A DNA stretch of 62,533 bases, from assembly GCA_964562015.1 (NCBI GenBank), contig CAZLRH010000022.1, forward strand, positions 1-62,533, given 5' to 3'. Numbering within the stretch: the first letter of the stretch is position 1; each line of letters begins with the position of its first letter. A model generated the notes under the pieces. The model was given only the letters and a program-made list of their open reading frames with translations. It was not told where the DNA came from and searched no databases. Positions 8,398 through 17,679 of this stretch are shown piece after piece. The DNA comes from CAZLRH01 sp964562015 (GTDB lineage Bacteria; Verrucomicrobiota; Verrucomicrobiia; Opitutales; JABDGR01). The position numbers and the translations under genes are program-made.

Positions 8398-9421
8398 TGT
8401 CCTTCCTCCAGATTTCTTCGTTTTTGGTATTGCCCCGCGTGCCTTGCGCCTGATCCAGCGTTTGGGTCACGTAGAGATAAAATTGTTTGCCGGTCGGCAC
8501 CCGGACGAAAACGCCGTCACGCTGGATAGCCTCTTGAATCTGCTTTGCATACAGGTTCAGGATGTCAGCCGTGCCTTGCAGTGAGGCATTACGGGCCGAT
8601 CCGGAAGAAATCTGCGCGATGCCGAGCGCGGTGGTTTGCGTTTGTAGTTGTTGAAATCCACTCGCCATTCCCGACAGAAACGTAGCGGCGAAGAGTTTGA
8701 TTTCCTCCCAATCATCCGTGCGGATGATGTCGCCAGAGAGGCCCGCCGAACCGTCACCCATGCCGAATTCGTCCTTCGTTTCGTCTTTTTCGCGATTCAG
8801 CGCGATACCCGTCACGACCAATTCCGTGCCGTTCAAATCGGTGCGGTCCCGCCAGACGATGACCCATTTCCCGGAGGCCGCTATGCGGTCGCGCGAACGG
8901 TCCAGCGAGGCCCGCCCATGCACCTCGGCGCCCGCCGGGATGATAAGCCGCCCGTTGTTCCAGACATCCTCAGTGACGAGGCCAATAACCGGGGTGTCGA
9001 GTTTTGACGATTCCAAGGTGATAACCGTTTCACAGGGAATCAGCCGACCAAAGGGAGCATAAGTCTTGGACAGTTCCGCCGTGTCTTGTGCCGACTTGCT
9101 CACTGTGAAGAGAGAAATCGGTAATACGTTGGATTTTGGCGCACTTGGCGTCGTTTTCCCATTCGCCGCCGAAGGGCGCGGAGAGTCCACATCCAAGGGC
9201 GTAGCTGCGGACGCCGAGGACGGCGGCTTGAACGGCGCGGAGGTGCGAATGATGGACGAGGGCGGCTCCCCCAGGTCATTCCCCGCCACTTTGGTCATTT
9301 GCGCAGTTTGCGCCTTGGCCCGCGCATTGCTTTGGTAAAGGAGAAACCCGCCCACGGCGATGAAGCCGAGGAAGAGCGCGACGTTGCCTTTGGGCGACTT
9401 AAGAAATGCGAGGGCATTCAT
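8387..9421 (-). CDS. virB10: VirB10/TrbI-like channel scaffold protein
   Basis: A 344-aa bitopic inner-membrane protein: a short cytoplasmic start, one membrane helix at about residues 14-32 (NVALFLGFIAVGGFLLY), a Pro/Ser-rich periplasmic linker (35-100), then the conserved beta-barrel domain from about 120 to 330. Typical family features are PCETVITLESSKLDTPVIGLV, GRLIIPAGAEVHGRA, the amphipathic antenna region and the C-terminal VRVPTGKQFYLYV. VirB10 links ATP use at the inner membrane to outer-membrane core opening. It starts two bases after the end of the VirB9-like gene. Length and layout fit the TrbI branch. Confidence 0.88.
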   Translation of the reverse strand: MNALAFLKSPKGNVALFLGFIAVGGFLLYQSNARAKAQTAQMTKVAGNDLGEPPSSIIRTSAPFKPPSSASAATPLDVDSPRPSAANGKTTPSAPKSNVLPISLFTVSKSAQDTAELSKTYAPFGRLIPCETVITLESSKLDTPVIGLVTEDVWNNGRLIIPAGAEVHGRASLDRSRDRIAASGKWVIVWRDRTDLNGTELVVTGIALNREKDETKDEFGMGDGSAGLSGDIIRTDDWEEIKLFAATFLSGMASGFQQLQTQTTALGIAQISSGSARNASLQGTADILNLYAKQIQEAIQRDGVFVRVPTGKQFYLYVTQTLDQAQGTRGNTKNEEIWRKDNEK

Positions 9422-9423
9422 GG

Positions 9424-10296
9424 CTATTGAGGCACGATGAGTTTGGCGTCACGCTCGACCCGCGTGACGATAATGTTGAAGTTATTCTTGATGCTCAGAT
9501 TGGCCCGCCCACCTGTGGGGCTGCCGGTGATGGCGAAAAAAGCCGTCGTTACGGCTTTGGGCGGAATGATGCCCGAGGCGTCAACGATGGAGGGGTAATA
9601 GACATTTTGGCCGACCCGGACGGCCAGGCGCTGGGGCTGGTAATAAACCGGCGTGCTGCCCTTGTTTTCAAAGCGCACCTTGAAAACCAGCGTATCCTCG
9701 GGATCGAAACGGAAGACCTGTTCCACCGTCACCTGAAAATCCTTGTAATAGGAAATGCTCCCCGGTTCCGCGTGCTCGATTTGTTGCACCGCCTCGGGAT
9801 ACTGCGTTTCAATCAGGCGATAGCTTTTCGCGCGATCCAACAAGGCGAGCAGCACTTCGGGAGTGACCCGCTTTTGCGCAGCTTGGCCGCGACCAGAGAA
9901 ATCGCCCTCGTAAAACGTCACCGAACCGTAGGCATCCTTGCTTTCTTGAAAATGGATCACGAACGTGCGATTGCGCCACACCACATTCACCGCGCCTTTG
10001 GCCCCCGCAGTCAGCGCCCGCACGCTGAAAAAATACTGTCCCGGCGAATAGGAAAGCAGCACCGGAGCTGGGGTTTCAGGATTGTTCGAGACGTTTGCGC
10101 CCTCTATGGCGGAAATCGCCGAGGGAAACATGAGCGTGGTTGGCACCTCGCGCCCAATGGGAATCTCGTAAACCGTGCGTTCATCCAACGGGAACTGTTT
10201 GACCACGTTGGTCGAGAGCGGTTGCGGGCCGGACGCCGCGCACGCCAGCAGCGGAATAAACAACGCCGCTAATTTAATGTATAGTCGAAGTTCCAT
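9424..10296 (-). CDS. virB9: VirB9/TrbG-like outer-membrane complex protein
   Basis: A 290-aa secreted protein with a cleavable signal (LYIKLAALFIPLLACAASG). It belongs to the VirB9/TrbG family: an N-terminal beta domain reading FPLDERTVYEIPIGREVPTT and FFSVRALTAGAKGAVNVVWR, and a C-terminal beta-sandwich (VFKVRFENKGSTPVYYQPQR and VYYPSIVDASGIIPPKAVTT) ending LSIKNNFNIIVTR. VirB9 forms the outer ring with VirB7 and VirB10. The gene starts 28 bases inside the VirB8-like gene, a tight coupling typical of this operon. No unusual truncation. Confidence 0.85.
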   Translation of the reverse strand: MELRLYIKLAALFIPLLACAASGPQPLSTNVVKQFPLDERTVYEIPIGREVPTTLMFPSAISAIEGANVSNNPETPAPVLLSYSPGQYFFSVRALTAGAKGAVNVVWRNRTFVIHFQESKDAYGSVTFYEGDFSGRGQAAQKRVTPEVLLALLDRAKSYRLIETQYPEAVQQIEHAEPGSISYYKDFQVTVEQVFRFDPEDTLVFKVRFENKGSTPVYYQPQRLAVRVGQNVYYPSIVDASGIIPPKAVTTAFFAITGSPTGGRANLSIKNNFNIIVTRVERDAKLIVPQ

Positions 10297-10943
10297 ACGC
10301 CGAGGGGGTAACGCTTGTTAGCCAGCATGTCGGGATTCCTTACCAGGGTGAGGGTAAGGGTGAATTTGGGGGACTCCGCGAACGACTGCCCGGCAAAGAT
10401 GCCGGTGCGGATAAGCTGCCCTTCCACTTTGACGAGCACTTGGTTGTCGCGGGTCCGCAGGATGTCTATTTTGAAGACTTCCGGTTTTTGATGGATGTTT
10501 TTGACCTCAAATTCCGCGTGCGATTTGTCGCGGTCGGTTTGCGCTTTTTGATAGGCATTGGCGAGATACAGCCGTTCCAGCATATCCGGGTAATCGAAAC
10601 CCTTGGGATTGCGTTCAAAAAGCGCCACCGTTGCCCAAAGTGCCATTGATTCTTGCAAATCCTTGGCTTCTTCAAAGCCGAGCAGCGGCGACACCGAAAA
10701 AGTCCCCGCGCCATCGAGCACGACAACTCTTTCCCGCGCCCGATAGGCGCTGATAATGAGGTAAGGTTGAATCACGCAGAACGCCAGGGCTCCGCAGGTG
10801 ACGAGGAACCAGAGTCGCGCGGCAAAGGCGTTGTCTGCGAACAAACGCACTGGCGAAAACCCCGCGCGTTGCGCCGCCGGCAGGCGGCGGGTTTGGTCAA
10901 CCGGGGTTTCGCGCAAGGCGGGGGTGGTAGTTGGAGTGTCCAT
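10269..10943 (-). CDS. virB8: VirB8/TrbF-like inner-membrane assembly factor
   Basis: A 224-aa bitopic protein: a cytoplasmic tail rich in Pro, Thr and Arg, one membrane helix at about 45-65 (LWFLVTCGALAFCVIQPYLI), and a periplasmic NTF2-like domain. The periplasmic part (GTFSVSPLLGFEEAKDLQES, MALWATVALFERNPKGFDYP and MLERLYLANAYQKAQ) matches TrbF/VirB8, and the C-terminus carries a beta sheet (VLVKVEGQLIRTG, FTLTLTLVRNPDM). VirB8 nucleates the channel and contacts VirB9 and VirB10, encoded immediately downstream. The VirB6-like gene precedes it by 13 bases. Confidence 0.85.
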   Translation of the reverse strand: MDTPTTTPALRETPVDQTRRLPAAQRAGFSPVRLFADNAFAARLWFLVTCGALAFCVIQPYLIISAYRARERVVVLDGAGTFSVSPLLGFEEAKDLQESMALWATVALFERNPKGFDYPDMLERLYLANAYQKAQTDRDKSHAEFEVKNIHQKPEVFKIDILRTRDNQVLVKVEGQLIRTGIFAGQSFAESPKFTLTLTLVRNPDMLANKRYPLGVWNFDYTLN

Positions 10944-10956
10944 AAAAGTTCTTTCC

Positions 10957-11898
10957 TTAGATTCCGGGTTGGGGTTCCGCGCCCATTGGCGGCGGAGGTT
11001 GCGTCGGGGCAGAAGCCGAGGCCGCGACCGGCGCGAACGGGGCTGAACGCCCTCTCACGAGCCGGTCACCAAGGCCGTAAATCGCACTGGCACCGCCTCT
11101 AACCATGCTGGCGGGGTTGCCCGAGGCCCCGGAAAAGGCGTTTCCTTGCCCGAAAAGTTTCTGCATAACTATGGGGGTAGAGACCATTCCCACGATAATC
11201 ATGATCGTGGCGAGAAGACCGCCCATGAAGGTCATCAAGGGAGAATAAAGCGCATCCCCCACGGTTTGCGGGTTGGCTCCCACCGCATTGCGAAAATCCG
11301 TCCACACGGCGAGCGCCACCAGATTGGTGATGGCGAATCCCACCGGCCACGCGAGAATTGCTAAGAGTTGTTGAAAAAACCGAATCGCGATGCCGCTAAA
11401 TCCCGGCACCATGAACATAGCCAGGGCAAACGGCGTCAGCATGTAGAGCAGCCAGCGCAGAATGTATTGCAGAATCAACATCGGCACCGTGATCAGCGTG
11501 CCAACGTAGATAAACACATTCGCCAGCGCATTCGTGACCGCCTGGTAAATGGACTGATTGAGCCGCCTCCACGACCAATCCTGACCCTCGGGATTCGACG
11601 TGGTGGATTCACGAATGGTGTCCGCTGCCGACGTGGGATGCTCATTGTAACCGGGGTTGACGTATTCAGCGACCGACAAAAAGGCATCTTCCGTTTTCGG
11701 GAACCAAACATCCTGATAGGCGATGACCGTCACAATAAGAATGGCCCGGAACAGCGGCCCGAAGAACCCGGCCCCTTGCACCCGTCCGCTCGCGGCATAA
11801 CCAATCAAGCCCGCCACCATTATTGCAAAGACGACGAAGCGGAAGGCGACCACGAGAGCCGTCATTTTTTCTTCCAGCGTTGGTAGGTAGATTTCCAT
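10957..11898 (-). CDS. virB6: VirB6/TrbL-like polytopic membrane protein
   Basis: A 313-aa inner-membrane channel component with five or six hydrophobic segments, including VVAFRFVVFAIMVAGLIGYA, LFRAILIVTVIAYQ, TLITVPMLILQYILRWLLYM, LAILAWPVGFAITNLVALAV and LLATIMIIVGMVSTPIVMQK. The C-terminal 60 residues are Gly/Ala/Pro-rich and soluble. This arrangement and its position between the VirB5-like and VirB8-like genes fit VirB6/TrbL; sequence conservation in this family is low, so the call rests on topology and synteny. Confidence 0.8.
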   Translation of the reverse strand: MEIYLPTLEEKMTALVVAFRFVVFAIMVAGLIGYAASGRVQGAGFFGPLFRAILIVTVIAYQDVWFPKTEDAFLSVAEYVNPGYNEHPTSAADTIRESTTSNPEGQDWSWRRLNQSIYQAVTNALANVFIYVGTLITVPMLILQYILRWLLYMLTPFALAMFMVPGFSGIAIRFFQQLLAILAWPVGFAITNLVALAVWTDFRNAVGANPQTVGDALYSPLMTFMGGLLATIMIIVGMVSTPIVMQKLFGQGNAFSGASGNPASMVRGGASAIYGLGDRLVRGRSAPFAPVAASASAPTQPPPPMGAEPQPGI

Positions 11899-11935
11899 AG
11901 TCGGAGCCAGTGAATGGTTTAGGGTGAAAAAGTGT

Positions 11936-12724
11936 TCAATTTGCGGGCGGCTTTGTCCGCACCTTGACGGTTTTCATGTAGGCCGAGACCCGCTGATTCG
12001 CCAAATAGTCGTCGTGCATTTCCAGTTCTGCCGCCGCCTGGACTTCCTCTTCCTTGCGGGAGTCGTTCGCCGTTTTTTGTAACGTCACCTCATCCACTTG
12101 CCGCCTTCGCGCGGCGTCCACTTGTCCAAGCTGCCCGTTCAGCGCCGTCAGTTTCGCCGTAAGCTTTTGCGCCTCAGCTTCAGTTGACGCGCTTTTCAGT
12201 TGAACGAGCGTGTCGGCAACGTCGTTTTGCAGCGCAACCTCGCGCGTTTTCGTCTCATCCGTGACCTGGTCTGTATTGGCCTGCAATGCTTCCAAAACGG
12301 AATAACGCCGGTAGGTAATGGGATCGCGCCCGAAGGCGTTACCGTTGAGGTCAACGCTGGAAATCGTGCGATAATTTCCCTGCACGGTATGGTTCAGCGA
12401 GCCGAGGCTGTCCACCAGCCCAAGGATATTGATTTTGGCCTGACCGTATTCCTGCACCAAATCTTGCCGCCCCATGCCGCCGAGCAAAATCTTGGCACCG
12501 GCTTCCACCGGGTTTCCTTCCCACTTCCGAATATCGCTTTGGATATTGATTTGCTGGTTCAATTGGTCGATTTGCGTTTTCAGTTTGCCGATGCTTTCAA
12601 CCCACTTGGCGATGTCCTGGCTATGCGCGACCTGACTGGCCGCATAGTTGGAGGCGTCGAATACCGGGTATTGGCCAAACGCGGCCACCGGCAGGAAGAA
12701 CAGAATGTAGAGGTAGGTTTTCAT
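11936..12724 (-). CDS. trbJ: VirB5/TrbJ-like periplasmic protein
   Basis: A 262-aa protein with a signal peptide (LYILFFLPVAAFG, probable cleavage near residue 17) followed by YPVFDASNYAASQVAHSQDI, the typical TrbJ opening, then long coiled coils (LKTQIDQLNQQINIQSD; residues 160-240). TrbJ/VirB5 proteins associate with the pilus tip and affect recipient contact. Its start overlaps the stop of the preceding lipoprotein gene by four bases (ATGA type), so the two are translationally coupled. The C-terminus VRTKPPAN is short and unstructured. Confidence 0.82.
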   Translation of the reverse strand: MKTYLYILFFLPVAAFGQYPVFDASNYAASQVAHSQDIAKWVESIGKLKTQIDQLNQQINIQSDIRKWEGNPVEAGAKILLGGMGRQDLVQEYGQAKINILGLVDSLGSLNHTVQGNYRTISSVDLNGNAFGRDPITYRRYSVLEALQANTDQVTDETKTREVALQNDVADTLVQLKSASTEAEAQKLTAKLTALNGQLGQVDAARRRQVDEVTLQKTANDSRKEEEVQAAAELEMHDDYLANQRVSAYMKTVKVRTKPPAN

Positions 12725-13149
12725 TGGTCGATGGGGAGGTATTCCACATGGGAATTTTGCACGACTCCGTTGATGTTGGTTTCGGGAAATACGACCGGCA
12801 CAAGCCGGGGGTTGCGCTCATTTTCCGCCAAGGGCGTCTTTTGCTGATTTTGCATAATCCAGTATTGCTGCTTCACCGTTTGGTTCATGGCGCGGTCAAA
12901 TCCTGCCTTTTCGGCATCTTTCGTGGCCTGCTCAAATTGCGATTGCGCGATTTTAGAACCGAGGTAGCCAACGCCGGCACCAATGGCGGCCCCGCCGATT
13001 TTCTTGCCGGACACTTCATATCCGACCGCGCCACCGCCGCCCGCCAGGGCGAGGTCCGAAGCCATGCCGCCGACGCCCGAGGCGCAGCCCGTAATGGCCA
13101 GTAGCGGCAGCACCAGCAGCCAGAGAAATTTAGACAGCGAGTTTTTCAT
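12721..13149 (-). CDS. Small glycine-zipper lipoprotein of the transfer operon
   Basis: A 142-aa lipoprotein starting at ATG 13149, 20 bases inside the end of the VirB4-like gene. A signal sequence FLWLLVLPLLAITGC gives Cys21 as the lipid site. Residues 22-60 are Gly-rich (GVGGMASDLALAGGGGAVGY, IGGAAIGAGVGYLGSKIAQ), a glycine-zipper segment likely to insert in or span a membrane. The rest is charged and ends HVEYLPIDQ. Entry-exclusion or channel-lipoprotein roles are known for genes at this position in trb-type operons (for example TrbK), but no family match can be claimed. A longer open frame to 13335 is a shadow. Confidence 0.8.
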   Translation of the reverse strand: MKNSLSKFLWLLVLPLLAITGCASGVGGMASDLALAGGGGAVGYEVSGKKIGGAAIGAGVGYLGSKIAQSQFEQATKDAEKAGFDRAMNQTVKQQYWIMQNQQKTPLAENERNPRLVPVVFPETNINGVVQNSHVEYLPIDQ

Positions 13150-15748
13150 GGGATGCCTCCTTGACCGATTGAACGTTTCGCACCGTGCCGCACAGCGGCG
13201 GGTCAGTGACGGGACTGAAAAAACAGATGCTTGAGAACTTGCGGCCTTCCGGCTGTTGCTCCGGCATGGGGTAGTTTTGAATGGAGCCGCAGACGGCCTC
13301 CGGCAGGTTGATCGCCTTGGCGATGTCTTCCACATCCGCCCGGTCGAATTGCCGCATCAGGAAGAATTGCTTGCTGTTGCCAATGACCACCGGGCGAATG
13401 CGCGTGTCCTTGAACTTGCTGTATTGCTGGACTATTGAAGCCGTCCAGCAATTGAACTTGCGCAATTGCGCGTAAGATTCGGCGACAATTTTCTCGCCGC
13501 CCGGCACGTCGAGAAACCGCGCCAATTCCTCATAGACGACCCGTTTCCACAGTGCCCGAGGCAGGCTGATGATATGCTGCCGGGCGAAACCACTGACGAG
13601 CAGACCAGCGGCGGTTTTTAATTCCGTGGCCTGTTCCGGGATATAGCCGAGTTCAAAATGGGCAATCCGGCCCGTCAACGAAACGTTGGTAGGGCCGTCA
13701 AACAACCGGCCATAATGCCCATGCGCCGTCCAGGCAGCCAGCAGCGTAGCCAAATGGTCAATTTCCTCCTTCTTATGCTCCGGGAAGCGGGAGAATTGCA
13801 TTAGTTCCACGAGGCTCGCGTGAACCGGAAAGTCTTCACGCCCGTAATGGGCATGGGCCATTGCCATCACGGAGCGTTCCGTTTGCGGCAATTTGAGAAA
13901 CTTGGTGATCTCAGCCTCGGTAATCGCGGCGATGAAATGCAAGGCCTCATCGTCATTAGCCTTTTGGCGGTCGCGCAGTTCCGCAAATGCTTCCAACTCA
14001 GTCACGCCCAGCCCCATCTTTTCCAGTTTCCAGCGGTGCGTGGCACAGGCCATGCGCTCAATGCCGGGAATGAGTTCCCGATGCCGTTTGGCCCATTCCT
14101 CAAAGGTGTCTTCGTAGAGCTGCGAAATGTATTGGGCCAAAAGCGCCTGCCGGATTTGTTGCGCTTCCACATCGGGTGCTTCACCGATCATCCGGGCAAC
14201 CAGCGCGACGGCGGTGGCGAGTTGCAACTGACCGAGCGGAAGTCCACTCGTATCAAAATAGTTGATGGTCAAATCCCCATCCGGGTGAAGGATAATAGGC
14301 CGTTCACCCAAGGCCCGCGTGAACGCCTCATAGGATAACCCTTCCTCAATCAAAACAGTGTAATGGTAATAGGCGGCGGTTTGCTCCAGAAAATCCCGCA
14401 TGTGAACGGATTTGCCCGCGCCCGTTGCGCCAATGAGAACCGTATGCTGTGGGGTTGGAGGCGTGCCAAGAAAAGTGCGGAGGCCGACGAGATTGTTTTG
14501 CGACCCGTCATAAATCGCTTCCGCTTCGTCCAGATGCCCGGTGAACGTCGCCGAGAACGGCAGCATGTCCGCCAAATAGGCATCCTCAGCGTAGAGGTCC
14601 CGATGCCGATAGTCGGAACCCGTCCAGCCGGGCCAGGAGGAGAAAAAGAGCTTCTTTGCAGTGGAGGGAAGCGCACACTCGTAATACTGTGCGCCGCCCA
14701 TCGTGTTGACCGCGTTCTTGATCGCGGCGCATTTTGCGCTTAAAGCCGCTTCGTTTTCGTCCCAGACCCGGAGAATGTAAGTGACCTCAAACGCATTGGT
14801 GAAGCCGGTGGAAAGGGATTCGATTTTCTTTTCCTTCTTCCCAATGGCGACGAGCAGCGAGTGCCGTTCGGAATCGGCATATTCGCCGCGGAGCCGTTCG
14901 ATGGCCTTTTCCTCTTTATCCACCTCGCGCTTCGCGGGCAGTGGTTCGATATTGACCGTGATTTGATAATCAAGGAACGGCAACCCCGTCAGACGATGAA
15001 TGATGCCTGGGTAAGTCCGGCTGGGCCAGCGCTTGAGCGTGTAAATGGTATGATGAAACCCATCGAGGTAGAACCCAATTTTCGGCAGGCTCACGCCGTC
15101 GGAATTCCAGCAGTTTTCCTGAATGGAGAGAGCCGGATTGAATTGCGCCTCAAAATCCACGTCGAAACGATCCGCCAGCGACGGATTGAGGAATTTCTTG
15201 CAGTAAACATAGTGTTCCGTATCGCCCATTGGTGTGACCGGCGTATCACTCCCAAAAATGCTCCGCAGGGTATCCGTCAATTCGTCGAATTGGCCCCGGA
15301 GTTGCCCGAGCATTTTTTCATAATAGCGGCGCAGCCCGTCATGGGTTTTCAAATTGCCCGAATAACTCGTTATCGCGGTGCTCACGAAGAGCACCAGATT
15401 TTCCCGGCGCAGCTCGCGGCGGTGCATCCTGTCCCAATACCCTTGAAACCGTTCTGTCCGCGCCCGTTTGATATGCGGATGCACCACTTTTTCCGTTTCC
15501 CGGAAATAACGGGTCAACTCCTTCTTGTAATCGCAATTGCACGTCCATTGGAGTTGCACCCGCATTCCCGCCGACACGTTTGCCAGCAAGCTACGAATCT
15601 TGTCCTGGTAGGCATTCAGATTGGCGACGCTGCCGCCACGTAAATCGGGCGGTTGCAGAACGTAGCCTTTGGCCGCGCTGCCGCCCTTTTCCAGCGAGCC
15701 GAAAAGAATCAGCCCGTCTGCGAAGTAGCCATTAGGAGTGCCGTTCAT
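13130..15748 (-). CDS. virB4: VirB4/TrbE-like conjugation ATPase
   Basis: An 872-aa ATPase that powers pilus assembly and substrate transfer at the inner-membrane base. Walker A GATGAGKS lies near residues 438-445. A Walker B-like segment VVYEELARFLD is near 736, followed by motifs typical of VirB4 (QYSKFKDTRIRPVVIGNSKQ, MRQFDRADVEDIAKAINLP). The N-terminal 400 residues are the CagE/TrbE-like domain. ATG 15748 overlaps the VirB3-like stop by 17 bases; an in-frame TTG at 15781 is open and cannot be excluded, and neither has a good ribosome site. As no VirB11 gene is visible, VirB4 and the Clp-like ATPase are the secretion ATPases present besides VirD4. Confidence 0.93.
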   Translation of the reverse strand: MNGTPNGYFADGLILFGSLEKGGSAAKGYVLQPPDLRGGSVANLNAYQDKIRSLLANVSAGMRVQLQWTCNCDYKKELTRYFRETEKVVHPHIKRARTERFQGYWDRMHRRELRRENLVLFVSTAITSYSGNLKTHDGLRRYYEKMLGQLRGQFDELTDTLRSIFGSDTPVTPMGDTEHYVYCKKFLNPSLADRFDVDFEAQFNPALSIQENCWNSDGVSLPKIGFYLDGFHHTIYTLKRWPSRTYPGIIHRLTGLPFLDYQITVNIEPLPAKREVDKEEKAIERLRGEYADSERHSLLVAIGKKEKKIESLSTGFTNAFEVTYILRVWDENEAALSAKCAAIKNAVNTMGGAQYYECALPSTAKKLFFSSWPGWTGSDYRHRDLYAEDAYLADMLPFSATFTGHLDEAEAIYDGSQNNLVGLRTFLGTPPTPQHTVLIGATGAGKSVHMRDFLEQTAAYYHYTVLIEEGLSYEAFTRALGERPIILHPDGDLTINYFDTSGLPLGQLQLATAVALVARMIGEAPDVEAQQIRQALLAQYISQLYEDTFEEWAKRHRELIPGIERMACATHRWKLEKMGLGVTELEAFAELRDRQKANDDEALHFIAAITEAEITKFLKLPQTERSVMAMAHAHYGREDFPVHASLVELMQFSRFPEHKKEEIDHLATLLAAWTAHGHYGRLFDGPTNVSLTGRIAHFELGYIPEQATELKTAAGLLVSGFARQHIISLPRALWKRVVYEELARFLDVPGGEKIVAESYAQLRKFNCWTASIVQQYSKFKDTRIRPVVIGNSKQFFLMRQFDRADVEDIAKAINLPEAVCGSIQNYPMPEQQPEGRKFSSICFFSPVTDPPLCGTVRNVQSVKEASHEKLAV

Positions 15749-16073
15749 GGGGGTGGGGAATTTTGGGTTGCGTTTTGACAACGAAGGACCAGCCCTCGCC
15801 GTTGAATTTTTGGTCGAACCAATCTGCCGCGTAACCTTCTGGTTTGTTGTGCCGCAACAGCATCACCCATCCGAGCGGGCCGAGCAGGAAGGGCAGGACA
15901 AGTGCGAAAGCGGCCATTTTGCCGACACCAAAGAGCAGGTTCAGGAGGAGGTACAAGCCGAGCGCCGCCACAAAGGCTGCCAGGACATAGATGAAATCAT
16001 TGCCCTCCAACCCGAACGCGCGCCCTTTGCTGTCGTTTGCGCTATTCGTGTCCGTTATGCGCAATTCGCTCAT
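15732..16073 (-). CDS. virB3: VirB3/TrbD-like membrane protein
   Basis: A 113-aa protein with two adjacent membrane segments at about residues 28-47 (FIYVLAAFVAALGLYLLLNL) and 53-72 (MAAFALVLPFLLGPLGWVML), then a charged C-terminus (HNKPEGYAADWFDQKFNGEG). Size, two helices and position directly between the pilin-like gene and VirB4 fit VirB3/TrbD, a partner of VirB4. It begins six bases after the pilin-like stop. Confidence 0.78.
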   Translation of the reverse strand: MSELRITDTNSANDSKGRAFGLEGNDFIYVLAAFVAALGLYLLLNLLFGVGKMAAFALVLPFLLGPLGWVMLLRHNKPEGYAADWFDQKFNGEGWSFVVKTQPKIPHPHERHS

Positions 16074-16079
16074 TTGGGG

Positions 16080-16418
16080 TTAGAATTGCGGAGTGAGAAC
16101 GCCGTCGCCCAGGCCGAAGATGGAGAACAGGGCGCCCATGACCGCAGCAGCGCCCGCGATGATAATGCCGGCCACAATGCCCATCTTGCCGTCGGCATCG
16201 CCCTTGGACATTCGATCCGCCCCCGACCAGATTTTGACGACTCCCCACAGAAACCCGAAGAGGAACATCACCCCCAATCCGAGTTGCATGGAGGATTTGA
16301 GGGAACCAGGGACTTGCGCGAGCACCGGGGTTGGCAAGACTCCGGCTTGGCTGGAGAAGGGTTGAAACACCATCAACCCGACGACAATTCGCAGAATATT
16401 TTGCGTGAGAGTTTTCAT
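16080..16418 (-). CDS. virB2: VirB2/TrbC-like pilin
   Basis: A 112-aa prepilin-like protein with a long signal peptide ending near FQPFSSQAGV, then two hydrophobic helices (SMQLGLGVMFLFGFLWGVVK and GIVAGIIIAGAAAVMGALFS) joined by a short basic and acidic loop (SGADRMSKGDADGK). This is the classical VirB2/TrbC layout; the mature subunit would polymerise into the conjugative pilus. First gene of the mpf block after the AraC-type regulator. The family is short and variable, so the call uses topology and synteny. Confidence 0.8.
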   Translation of the reverse strand: MKTLTQNILRIVVGLMVFQPFSSQAGVLPTPVLAQVPGSLKSSMQLGLGVMFLFGFLWGVVKIWSGADRMSKGDADGKMGIVAGIIIAGAAAVMGALFSIFGLGDGVLTPQF

Positions 16419-16496
16419 TGGATATGCTCCGGGAATTTCAGATGAAGAATCGCGCGACGTTCGCGCTACTCACTCTGAATCTGCCGTGAACATACC

Positions 16497-17465
16497 CTAC
16501 ATCCCGCCGACAATCTTGGACGTTCCCGCTATTTTTAAGGACGAATTGGACGCGGGCGCATTCATCATGGTTCTAGGCGGGAAACCGAAAAACTTCCGGC
16601 ACTGGCGGTCGAGATGGCTTTGATCGCAAAATCCCACTTCGCAGGCGGCTTCACCGACGCGGAATTTTCCAGTCCGCAAAAGTTCCAAAGCCTTTTCCAC
16701 CCGGCATTTTAGCAGAAATTGCAGGGGTGACGAGCCGGTGGAGGATTTCAACAAACGGGCGAAATGATGCCTGCTCAATGCGGCGTGCCGGGCCAGATCC
16801 GTCACCGTAATAGTTTCGTGCAAATGGCCGCGAATATATTCCATGACCTGTTCCAACGCACGCTCTGGCAGGCCGGGCAATGTCTTTACATCACGGCGGT
16901 TGATTTCAAAATGCTGTTCCAGCGTGCGCGAGGCCAGGGCCGTCCCGATTCCTTCGATGAAACTGGGCGACGGCCTTTTTGCCTTGTGGCACAATTCGCG
17001 GAAGATATTTTGCAACGACCGCAAGCACACATCCAGCCGGAGCAAGGGACGAAAATTGCCGACCAAGACCTTGGACAGCGAACGATGCACCTCTTCTTTG
17101 AGCAGACCTTGTTCAAGATAAACAACCACGACATCCCCCTCTTGCTTCCAGTCGCAAGCGTGCGGCACATTGGGCGGTATAAGACAAAACTGGTCCGCCG
17201 TGACCAATTGCTTTTTCAAAAGTCCCGCCGGAGTCCGCCATGTCACCGCCACCTCTGCCGCACCCAGCGTGAAAAATAGCTCGGCTTGCTGATGATGATG
17301 TTCCGGCCAAACATGAGGTTTCAGGCGGGCGTAATAAACGCTGACTTCTTCCCCCTGGCAGAGCCACGCGCCATAGGGTTGCTCAGTCGCAGTGAATCGC
17401 GGGCTGGCAAGATTACTTGCCCCCGACGCTCCCCCAGCACCGAAATCTATGCAAACCGCGATCAT
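16497..17465 (-). CDS. AraC-family transcription regulator
   Basis: A 322-aa protein with an N-terminal cupin-like ligand-binding domain (YGAWLCQGEEVSVYYARLKP, VWPEHHHQQAELFF, FCLIPPNVPHACDWKQEG) and a C-terminal double helix-turn-helix of the AraC type (ITVTDLARHAALSRHHFARL; FRVGEAACEVGFCDQSHLDR followed by FFGFPPRTM). The histidine cluster EHHHQQAE could bind metal or the ligand. It lies between the coupling-protein/ClpB-like genes and the pilin gene on the same strand, so it is well placed to control the mpf operon. The link is inferred from position; no operator was identified. Confidence 0.9.
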   Translation of the reverse strand: MIAVCIDFGAGGASGASNLASPRFTATEQPYGAWLCQGEEVSVYYARLKPHVWPEHHHQQAELFFTLGAAEVAVTWRTPAGLLKKQLVTADQFCLIPPNVPHACDWKQEGDVVVVYLEQGLLKEEVHRSLSKVLVGNFRPLLRLDVCLRSLQNIFRELCHKAKRPSPSFIEGIGTALASRTLEQHFEINRRDVKTLPGLPERALEQVMEYIRGHLHETITVTDLARHAALSRHHFARLLKSSTGSSPLQFLLKCRVEKALELLRTGKFRVGEAACEVGFCDQSHLDRQCRKFFGFPPRTMMNAPASNSSLKIAGTSKIVGGM

Positions 17466-17679
17466 AGCGAATAGAAAATCTTACGAGGATTGATAAGAGC
17501 CAATCACCGCGAAAGATATTCCGCAAAATATGGAGAAAAAATCGAACGGCGAATCCGGTGAATTCCTTGTTAAATTATTGATAAAATGGAGCGCCCCGCG
17601 AACCCCAAGGCTCTTATTCCTGTCTCTAACGCGCGAATTTCTCGCACACGCGCTTCCCTTCCAATTCAATCGCCGTCAC

